NCBI GenBank assembly: GCA_003447595.1
Contig: DLYT01000129.1
Location: 1-5,886, forward strand
Reading direction: 5' to 3'
Length of the DNA stretch: 5,886 nt
DNA from: Porphyromonadaceae bacterium
GTDB taxonomy: Bacteria > Bacteroidota > Bacteroidia > Bacteroidales > CAMTPD01
Numbering within the stretch: position 1 is the stretch's first letter; every line of letters starts with the position of its first letter. The notes beneath the pieces were generated by a model. That model worked only from the letters and a program-made list of their open reading frames with translations, was not told the DNA's origin and made no database searches. This document shows, piece by piece, positions 1 through 4,653 of the stretch. The translations under genes and the position numbers were made by a program.

Positions 1-444
1 TTTAACGAAGCAAAGAAAGGAGAAGTATTTACTGTGCTGGGAGCTATCGAGTGCGAGAACCTGACAACTTACAAGGTGGAAGGCAAGGTTGAGGCGGATC
101 CGGAACTTAAAATATGGGGCGAAGTAAGTAACGGAGCAATGAAGTCTTTCCTTTTGCAATCAGTAGATGACGTGGTAAACGTAAAAATTACCGAGCGTTT
201 TGCGCCGGCTCACCTACGACTTTGTGCTGCGGTAGGCCCGCAAATGGGAACGTTTGATATTTATATAAACGGCAAACTCAAAACGACTCAGTCGTTCAAT
301 ACCGGGCATTCGGGCATGTCGACTCCCTATATTGATTTGGGCGTTTGTACGCCCGTCGACAATGCTTTCGACATTCAGTTTAAACCCAACAAACTTGTCG
401 GAAATTCGATCTTAGGGCTCGACTTCTTCTTAGTTGAAGAATAA
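1..444 (+). CDS. 3' end of a large protein: C-terminal beta-sandwich domain of a probable carbohydrate-active enzyme (partial)
   Basis: The frame is open from the left edge to a TAA at 442-444, giving 147 visible residues; the N-terminus lies outside the window. The visible part has the look of a jelly-roll or carbohydrate-binding-type domain. It has alternating hydrophobic strands, a DIYINGK strand-turn (visible residues 86-92), an HSG...PYIDLG segment (103-114) and a terminal GLDFFLVEE. The order 'E-x-L near the start, D-x-Y-x-N-G-K, HSG-x-IDLG, GLD-(Y/F)-x-L-E at the end' matches my memory of C-terminal domains on DUF2961 (GH172-like) and other glycan-degrading proteins of Bacteroidota and Planctomycetes. 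No catalytic residue can be assigned because the catalytic part is not visible. A GTG at 34 would give a shorter reading frame, but it falls inside the domain and is not a plausible start. The gene converges on the minus-strand genes and has its own hairpin terminator about 80 bases past the stop. The domain call is moderate; the enzyme family is only a guess. Confidence 0.75.
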   Translation, partial: FNEAKKGEVFTVLGAIECENLTTYKVEGKVEADPELKIWGEVSNGAMKSFLLQSVDDVVNVKITERFAPAHLRLCAAVGPQMGTFDIYINGKLKTTQSFNTGHSGMSTPYIDLGVCTPVDNAFDIQFKPNKLVGNSILGLDFFLVEE

Positions 445-521
445 GAAAACCGGATCTTGCATTCAATGAATACATAATTTCTTCTACATATATTTAAGAC
501 TTAACTCTATTGGTGTTTTTC

Positions 522-590
522 AGGCGGTGTGCTTCAGATGATTTTGCCTTTGGCAGATTTCATCGTAGAAGTGCACCGCTTTCTTTTTTA
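522..590 (+). terminator. Extended hairpin terminator of the + strand gene
   Basis: Bases 524-535 pair with 568-579 (12 pairs, two of them G-U in RNA). They are extended outward by 522-523/580-581 and inward, across a small internal loop, by GATGA 537-541 with TCATC 560-564. The stem is capped by TGCC 545-548 with GGCA 552-555 and a TTT loop. A T-rich run (TTCTTTTTTA, 581-590) follows directly on the + strand, as in intrinsic terminators. It lies 77 bases after the stop of the + strand gene. The opposite strand has no T run after the hairpin, so the direction is clear. Confidence 0.75.
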
Positions 591-961
591 TTGGCTCTAC
601 GGAGCATGGTTGATACTGGGCTTATTGTTATTTGCCGATTGTTGTAGAATGGGGGCATTACGGGTAGTGATTCGTGAGTTTGTGGTGAAAAGGCTGCTTT
701 TTGAGCTAGATTGTTTGTTGAGGCGGTAATGTGGGAAACAGCATTTTGCTGTGAAAAGTCGCGAGGGTGTAACGGAATATTTTAGAGACTAGTGAGAACT
801 TTCTTTCAGAGTGACGTTTTGTTTGCGGAGAGGCTGTGGTAAAAACTTTTTGCATCGGTCAAGTCGCTCTCGTTGCGTTATTTGCTTTGCGCTGGGCATT
901 GGTAAGGGTAGGAAGGTGTGTGATGGAGTTGAGGCGGATTGTTTTTGCCGACATTCGGATT
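591..961. other. Non-coding stretch with strong G-over-C strand skew
   Basis: I find no convincing gene here. A hand count over 601-960 gives about 120 G and 43 C on the + strand, a far stronger skew than in the phosphatase gene next to it (about equal in a 60-base sample). The only local structure I see is a small hairpin, 738-743 with 747-752 (ACAGCA/TGCTGT). The + strand reading frame at 529-729 runs through the terminator, starts with GTG and resembles nothing I know. The stretch sits between the terminators of two convergent transcription units, so it may be untranscribed spacer. A decayed gene cannot be excluded. Confidence 0.5.
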
Positions 962-992
962 ATTTTCAGTGAAAATGCTTTTTAGTTATAGT

Positions 993-1034
993 GAAGACTG
1001 TTTTCAATTATAACGAAGAGTGAAAACAGTCTTC
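993..1034. repeat. Perfect 14-bp inverted repeat in the 22-bp array
   Basis: GAAGACTGTTTTCA at 993-1006 is the exact reverse complement of 1021-1034, with a 14-base loop. G-T pairs at 991-992/1035-1036 could lengthen the stem in RNA. It is not followed by a T run on either strand, so it does not look like a simple terminator. Confidence 0.8.
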
Positions 1035-1083
1035 GTGGAGAACGAAAATACTCTTCGTGGTGAATGAAAAAAGTCTCCACGAA
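1032..1083. repeat. 10-bp inverted repeat overlapping the previous one
   Basis: TTCGTGGAGA at 1032-1041 is the exact reverse complement of TCTCCACGAA at 1074-1083, with 32 bases between. Its left arm overlaps the right arm of the 993-1034 repeat by three bases, so the two stems would compete at their edges. Confidence 0.65.
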
Positions 1084-1098
1084 AAGATAATTTGGTCT

Positions 1099-1126
1099 TC
1101 GAAAAAAGTAAATTACCTTTTTTCGA
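1099..1126. repeat. A/T-rich hairpin
   Basis: TCGAAAAAAG at 1099-1108 pairs exactly with CTTTTTTCGA at 1117-1126 around an 8-base loop. The stem is mostly A-T, so it would be weak as a terminator, but the A6 and T6 tracts are in phase with the surrounding 22-bp periodicity. Confidence 0.65.
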
Positions 1127-1149
1127 GAACGTAATAAGGTTTTTGAAAG

Positions 1150-1187
1150 AAGTAAGCATGCTTTTTTTGCAAAGCTTACATGCTTTT
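1150..1187. repeat. Overlapping direct and inverted repeats around CATGCTTT
   Basis: CATGCTTTT occurs at 1157-1165 and 1179-1187, as a direct repeat with the 22-bp spacing of the array. GTAAGC (1152-1157) and GCTTAC (1174-1179) form an inverted repeat in the same segment. AGCATGCT (1155-1162) is itself a palindrome. Confidence 0.55.
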
Positions 1188-1203
1188 GAGACGAATCACG
1201 AAA

Positions 1204-1440
1204 CATTTGCTCAAAAACTCAACGGGATGCAGCTGAAAAAGCCGTTTTCTGACGGTCAAAAATGAGTAGATTTCTCCAATCTAGGAGCAAAAACGACTGC
1301 AAAAACGTAAAAATGAGGCTGTGAGAAGAGCTTGTCGTTTTTGCGAAAAGGTGGCTTATTGTACATATTAAGGCATGAAGGATGTGGCGGAAATGCAAAG
1401 GAGTCAATCATAAGAATAAAGGTAACGAGCAGAGGAGTTG
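1204..1440. other. Non-coding spacer, continuation of the A-tract region
   Basis: No convincing gene is present. Five-base A tracts at 1213-1217, 1236-1240 and 1258-1262 continue the roughly 22-base spacing of the array to the left, after which the pattern breaks. The open frames on both strands here (for example 1219-1407 and 1256-1459 on the minus strand, 1332-1547 on the plus) are short and mutually overlapping. They encode unremarkable biased sequence, and two of them run into terminator hairpins. Confidence 0.5.
1287..1344. repeat. GCAAAAACG twice in tandem and once inverted
   Basis: GCAAAAACG occurs at 1287-1295 and 1299-1307, 12 bases apart. Its reverse complement occurs at 1336-1344, where the inverted match extends to 11 bases (1287-1297 with 1334-1344). 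The arrangement could be a long-looped hairpin or a set of protein binding sites; the sequence alone does not decide. Confidence 0.5.
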
Positions 1441-1486
1441 TAAAACCAAACAGCGGCAATCAAGGATATTTCCTCGATTGCCGCTG
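1441..1486 (-). terminator. Second (distal) terminator of the phosphatase unit
   Basis: CAGCGGCAATC at 1451-1461 pairs exactly with 1476-1486. After one A-C mismatch the stem continues as AGGA 1463-1466 with TCCT 1471-1474 around a TATT loop. Read on the minus strand the hairpin is followed by TTTGGTTTTA (1450-1441), the expected T-rich tail. It lies about 60 bases past the phosphatase stop codon. Confidence 0.8.
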
Positions 1487-1490
1487 TTGT

Positions 1491-1539
1491 GTATTTATTA
1501 AAGCTGTAGGCTTTTATTTCAAGAACAAAAGCCGCAGCT
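1491..1539 (-). terminator. First (proximal) hairpin after the phosphatase gene
   Basis: GGCTTTT at 1509-1515 pairs with AAAAGCC 1527-1533, and AGCTG at 1502-1506 pairs with CAGCT 1535-1539 across a small internal loop. On the minus strand the hairpin begins about 10 bases after the phosphatase stop and is followed by TTAATAAATAC, a weak T/A-rich tail. Together with the hairpin at 1451-1486 it forms a tandem terminator. Alternatively it is a 3' stabilising stem, with the distal hairpin doing the terminating. Confidence 0.55.
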
Positions 1540-1548
1540 CAACGTGAT

Positions 1549-3204
1549 TTATTGCAACAAGTCGCGAAGAGACTTAGGCAGATAGAAGGTATTGGTTTTG
1601 TCCATATACACAACTACCGAGTTTAGTTTCACTTTGTTTTTGCCTTGCTCTACGATACACGTATACGGGTTGATCAGCAATGTTTTCTTTTTGCCTTTTA
1701 CCTCAAGCGTAGGATAACCATCCTTGTCTTTCGGCTCGATGATCTTGTATTTGTATCCGTCGAATACGTCGCTGTGTTTTGCAAAGTACTCGGAAGTAAG
1801 TTGCGGAAGTTGTCCTTCCATGCCAAACAACGCACAAAGGTATTTATTGATATCCGTGTTGTTCCACAAGCCAAATGGGCGTGTATCTTGTGGGTGATAC
1901 GAGGCTAGGAAAACGTCTTCACCTGTGTGACCGCCGGTGGTGAAACCGAAACAAGTTTTCGAGGTAAAGAACTCGCTCATAAACGAACTCAACGATTGTT
2001 TGTTGGTTCTGTCAGCTTCGGCAAGCGGGCTCAACGGATATTTTTGAAGTTGATAAATAGACTTCAACTCGTCGTCGGTAAGTCTTACACCTGCGTAGGT
2101 TTCAAACAATTCCGGAAGTTGAGCCGGAGCAGTTGCTTCAAGCTTTTTCGCAAAACCTTCGGCAGTAAGTTTGAATTGCGAGAACTGGCCGAATAGTTGA
2201 TCTTTTGTCAGCTTGTCGTATCCGCCACAACGCTTGGCACCGATGCTCAATCCGCTGTTTCCGTGGTCGGGAAGAATGATTACGGCTGTTTCGCCATTGC
2301 GTTTCGCAAAATCAAGTGCCACACCGCACGCTTTATCAAAAGCAAGAAATTCGGTAGCCATACCTACCGGATCGTTTGCGTGAGCAGCCCAGTCTACTTT
2401 GCTGCCTTCTACCATTAGGAAGAAGCCGTCTTTATCTTTCGAAAGCAAGTCGATTGCTTTGTCTGTCATTTGTGCAAGCGAAGGAATCTTCGTAGTGTCG
2501 CGGTCGATATCGTACGGAAGGTCGCGCTCTTCAAACAGCGCCCATGTGCGGTTGTTATCTGCATTTTTGAAACCTTCCATGTCGTTTAGATATACTTCCC
2601 AGCCGTTGCTTTTTAGGTATTCCTTGCCGTCTTGTTTCAATAATGGAACACCGCCACCAATCATCACGTCGATGTCGTTGAATGCCATTTGCGAACCAAT
2701 CACATCGTAATCGCCACGTTTGTAATAGTGCGCTGCACAGTCGGCCGGAGTCGCATGCGTAAATTCGCAAGTAACCACCAATCCTACAGCTTTGCCTTGC
2801 TTCAAGCGCGCCGCTTCGAGGATTGTCATCAACGGTTGGTAAGCCATTGCTGAGTCTACCGGATAGATATTATCCTTTCCCGCATCCCACGGATAGGTAG
2901 AAACGAAGCCCGTAATGGTAGGTTGGCCTGTCATGTAGCACGATGTAGTGGGAGCCGAGTCGCCGATAGGAGCGTTCGACGAATGCGTGCGCACCGTACC
3001 GCTCAAGTAAGGATCAATGTTTAGATTCGGTGCTTGCGGGTTGTTGTACCACTGATGCCAGCGAGCCAACGAAACTGTAGAGAGTGAAGTTCCGTCGGGA
3101 ATCATCACGATAACGTTTTTAACGGGCTTTACCTTCGATACGTCGGCAGCCTGAGTTCCGGCCGCGGCGCAAAGCAGCAGCAAGAATGTTCCTAATTTTT
3201 TCAT
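1549..3204 (-). CDS. Secreted alkaline phosphatase (PhoA/PF00245 family) with a C-terminal beta domain
   Basis: This is a metal-dependent phosphomonoesterase that frees phosphate from organic esters outside the cytoplasm. I start it at the ATG ending at 3204 (551 residues) because this puts a signal peptide at the N-terminus: MKK, a leucine-rich core, and cleavage near TQA-A (residues 17-20). A frame extension to 3246 would bury the signal. Family residues can be read in order: metal-binding D37 (PDGTS), nucleophile S83 in GDSAP, FTHATPA 148-154, E266 (MVEG), D271 and H275 (VDWAAH), D313-H314 (LPDHG) and H426 (GGHTGED). H150 and W272 occupy the positions of E. coli D153 and K328, the H/W pattern known from Bacillus and Thermotoga enzymes. 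Residues from about 485 form an added beta-rich domain (EVKGKKKTLLINPY...VVYM...FYLP), reminiscent of copper-amine-oxidase N-terminal-like repeats. LLLLC is not a proper lipobox. It is probably co-transcribed with the peptidase upstream. Confidence 0.93.
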   Translation of the reverse strand: MKKLGTFLLLLCAAAGTQAADVSKVKPVKNVIVMIPDGTSLSTVSLARWHQWYNNPQAPNLNIDPYLSGTVRTHSSNAPIGDSAPTTSCYMTGQPTITGFVSTYPWDAGKDNIYPVDSAMAYQPLMTILEAARLKQGKAVGLVVTCEFTHATPADCAAHYYKRGDYDVIGSQMAFNDIDVMIGGGVPLLKQDGKEYLKSNGWEVYLNDMEGFKNADNNRTWALFEERDLPYDIDRDTTKIPSLAQMTDKAIDLLSKDKDGFFLMVEGSKVDWAAHANDPVGMATEFLAFDKACGVALDFAKRNGETAVIILPDHGNSGLSIGAKRCGGYDKLTKDQLFGQFSQFKLTAEGFAKKLEATAPAQLPELFETYAGVRLTDDELKSIYQLQKYPLSPLAEADRTNKQSLSSFMSEFFTSKTCFGFTTGGHTGEDVFLASYHPQDTRPFGLWNNTDINKYLCALFGMEGQLPQLTSEYFAKHSDVFDGYKYKIIEPKDKDGYPTLEVKGKKKTLLINPYTCIVEQGKNKVKLNSVVVYMDKTNTFYLPKSLRDLLQ

Positions 3205-3210
3205 ATTGCG

Positions 3211-3261
3211 ATAAATAAGATGAGGCTTATATCGAATCACAATCATCCGATATAAACCTCA
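3211..3261 (-). terminator. Hairpin between peptidase and phosphatase; terminator or attenuator
   Basis: Bases 3221-3234 pair with 3248-3261 (14 pairs, one a G-U in RNA) around a 13-base loop. On the minus strand the stem is followed by TCTTATTTAT, a T-rich tail. It begins about 10 bases after the peptidase stop and ends only 16 bases before the phosphatase ATG, so it fills nearly the whole 67-base gap. I see no good TAnnTTTG promoter between hairpin and ATG. A complete terminator would therefore leave the phosphatase without an obvious promoter, which suggests partial termination or a leader role. Confidence 0.65.
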
Positions 3262-3271
3262 GCAGTTAGAA

Positions 3272-4462
3272 TTATTCAAGTGTAGAAGTTAAGTCTTGTA
3301 TTTCTTCAGGGAAGATGGTTAGTTTCTCTACGCCTGTTTCGGTAACGAGGAATGTGTTTTCGATTCCTACCGCACCAATGCCTTTGAATACAAACTTAGG
3401 CTCTAGTGCGAAGATCATTCCGGCTTCGAGTACATCTTTTGAACGTGGAGTAAGAACAGGGAGTTCATTGATTTGCAATCCCACGCCGTGTCCCACGAAT
3501 TTTGCCTGCAACTTAGTGCCCATGAAATGAGCTTCGAGTCCGGCTTCTTTGGCTGTTTCGAGCGCGATGTTGTACATCTCGCTGCAATGCATGCCCGGCA
3601 TGGCCATTGTTTCGATACGCTTTTGAATCTCTAGCGCAGTATTGTGTCCGTGATAAGCAATATCGGGAAGTTTGCCGATCGAGAATACACGCGTCATATC
3701 TGTCATATACGGAGTGTAGTTTCCGGCCATATCAATCATTACCGCCATGCCTTCTTTGAGTTCGGTGCCGTTAGCGCCCAACGGAAGAGAAGGGTGCGCG
3801 CCGTTTCCGCCCAGTGCATAGTCGAAAGGAGACGGAGCCTCGGCATTATCACCCGCAAGCAAGCTTCCCATGTAAATATCCATGTTGGAACCAAATGCAC
3901 GGAACAAACCAAGTGATCCGTTTTTACGCATGCGGTATTCGATTTCGTATTGCAGATCAAGATCGGTCATGCCCGGTTTGTAGCACGCACGTATCTCCGA
4001 ATAGGTTTTGGCATGCTTAGCAGCGCAAATGCGTGTTTGCTCGATTTCGAGCGGAGTTTTCACCATACGTACTTTACGCACAAGGGCTGTTGCGTTGCCG
4101 GTTTCTTCGGGATTGAAGATCGATTGCAAGCGAACGAATTCGTTGTATGTAAGCTCGTCGCCTTCGAGTAGTATCTTCTTCGGAAGCGGCATTCCTTTCT
4201 TTTCGAGGATCTCAGTGATTTGTTCGGGTTTGCGAATCAGTGCAACGCGCTTGTCTTTCCATGCATCGGGACGCTTTACAAAGAAGATCGGTTCGCCTTG
4301 TTGTGGTAGGTAGAAGTAACCGTTAAACATGACGCCGGTTGTGTAATATAGGTTTACGCCGATGGTAAGAATGCAGGCGTCGAAGTTGTTGCGTTGCATG
4401 ATCGCTTGGATGCGCGACCACTTGATGTGAAAGTCTTGAGGTATAGTATCGATAGATTGCAT
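3272..4462 (-). CDS. M24 family metallopeptidase, Xaa-Pro aminopeptidase/dipeptidase type
   Basis: This is a cytoplasmic peptidase of the pita-bread fold (creatinase N-terminal domain, then PF00557) that probably cleaves the bond before proline in short peptides. At 396 residues it has about the usual length. The N-terminal domain covers roughly residues 12-135 and the catalytic domain 143-380. All five dinuclear metal ligands can be read: D244 (VMIDMAG), D255 (TDMTRVF), H325 (VGHGVGLQ), E354 (ALEP) and E368 (GIENT). H223 in GGNGAHPS fits the substrate-binding histidine. There is no signal peptide or membrane segment. The ATG ending at 4462 lies about 24 bases below a well-formed Bacteroides-type promoter, with an A/T-rich leader and no Shine-Dalgarno. 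Whether it is an aminopeptidase P, a prolidase or a broader peptidase cannot be settled from the sequence. Confidence 0.93.
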   Translation of the reverse strand: MQSIDTIPQDFHIKWSRIQAIMQRNNFDACILTIGVNLYYTTGVMFNGYFYLPQQGEPIFFVKRPDAWKDKRVALIRKPEQITEILEKKGMPLPKKILLEGDELTYNEFVRLQSIFNPEETGNATALVRKVRMVKTPLEIEQTRICAAKHAKTYSEIRACYKPGMTDLDLQYEIEYRMRKNGSLGLFRAFGSNMDIYMGSLLAGDNAEAPSPFDYALGGNGAHPSLPLGANGTELKEGMAVMIDMAGNYTPYMTDMTRVFSIGKLPDIAYHGHNTALEIQKRIETMAMPGMHCSEMYNIALETAKEAGLEAHFMGTKLQAKFVGHGVGLQINELPVLTPRSKDVLEAGMIFALEPKFVFKGIGAVGIENTFLVTETGVEKLTIFPEEIQDLTSTLE

Positions 4463-4486
4463 TAAATTTATGTTTTTATGTTATTG

Positions 4487-4517
4487 CAAACCTACTGCAA
4501 AATATGCGATTATACAA
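4487..4517 (-). promoter_or_regulatory. Bacteroides-type promoter (-33/-7) for the peptidase-phosphatase unit
   Basis: On the minus strand, TTG (4517-4515, preceded by G rather than T) is followed after 20 bases by TAGGTTTG (4494-4487). This is an exact fit to the TAnnTTTG -7 element at the spacing known for the primary sigma factor of Bacteroides. Transcription would begin around 4480, giving a leader of about 15-20 bases before the peptidase ATG. A TATAAT-like string overlaps the spacer but has no matching -35 at a good distance. Confidence 0.6.
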
Positions 4518-4548
4518 CTATTTGCATTGTTGTAATTGAATCTTCACA

Positions 4549-4571
4549 CGATGAAAACGAATTCTTCATCG
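4549..4571. repeat. 7-bp inverted repeat upstream of the peptidase promoter
   Basis: CGATGAA (4549-4555) is the reverse complement of TTCATCG (4565-4571), with GAATTC inside the 9-base loop. It lies between the hydrolase terminator and the peptidase promoter, about 30 bases above the -33 element. It could be an operator, but a short repeat like this can also be chance. Confidence 0.3.
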
Positions 4572-4574
4572 CAA

Positions 4575-4631
4575 CTAAATAAGAAATCCCGATTGAGAAC
4601 GCCTCTTTGCAAAGGTGTTTCAATCGGGATT
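4575..4631 (-). terminator. Terminator of the GH95-like gene
   Basis: AATCCCGATTGA at 4585-4596 pairs perfectly with 4620-4631 (12 pairs). Inside, after an unpaired G, AACGCC 4598-4603 pairs with GGTGTT 4614-4619 (one G-U). On the minus strand the hairpin starts 22 bases past the hydrolase stop codon and is followed by TCTTATTTAG, a T-rich tail. Confidence 0.8.
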
Positions 4632-4653
4632 GTTCGATGTATCTAGGTGTAGA

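Larger units (their letters stand above)
962..1203. repeat. Degenerate tandem repeat with a 22-bp period and phased A/T tracts
   Basis: When the sequence is cut every 22 bases from 962, eleven successive units line up. The best pair is 1028-1049 against 1050-1071, with 18 of 22 identical and both containing TCTTCGTGG. Units at 1072 and 1094 keep a GTCT core in the same register (1073-1076, 1095-1098). Units at 962, 984 and 1006 share GAAAA/GAAGA at unit positions 10-14. Further on, CATGCTTTT recurs at 1157-1165 and 1179-1187, again 22 bases apart. Most units carry an A or T tract of 4-7 bases, so tracts recur about every two helical turns. The period is not a multiple of three, which argues against a protein-coding origin. 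The array lies between convergent genes. Divergence between units is high except in the best pairs. Confidence 0.6.

Noticed and set aside
529..729. 66-codon + strand frame with hydrophobic residues, a possible small membrane protein
   Set aside because: It starts with GTG inside the terminator stem, has no promoter or ribosome-binding context and resembles no family I know; G/T-rich sequence naturally encodes such Leu/Val-rich frames.
88..939. 12-base identity GTTGAGGCGGAT at 88-99 and 928-939, with ten of the bases again at 717-726
   Set aside because: One shared 12-mer is about what chance gives in a 6-kb window, and the first copy is ordinary coding sequence.
962..1203. CRISPR array
   Set aside because: There are no conserved repeats alternating with unique spacers; the 22-base units are contiguous and diverged, and no cas gene is present.
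982..1206. 74-codon minus-strand frame over the periodic array
   Set aside because: The 22-base period is out of register with codons, and the product is a biased Lys/Arg/Phe/Leu string, so the frame is a by-product of A/T-rich repeats.
1219..1547. Overlapping short frames on both strands (1219-1407, 1256-1459, 1332-1547)
   Set aside because: They overlap one another, two run into the terminator hairpins, and none has family features.
3169..3204. Possible lipoprotein signal in the phosphatase (LLLLC)
   Set aside because: The residue before Cys is Leu rather than Gly/Ala/Ser, and a good type I cleavage site follows.
3205..3246. Earlier ATG adding 14 residues to the phosphatase
   Set aside because: The extension would place charged residues before the signal peptide and would be encoded by the intergenic hairpin; the ATG at 3204 starts a textbook signal sequence.
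3391..3398. Minus-strand TAnnTTTG match inside the peptidase gene as a phosphatase promoter
   Set aside because: No TTG lies 19-21 bases upstream of it, and it is almost 190 bases from the phosphatase start; a single -7 match is expected by chance.
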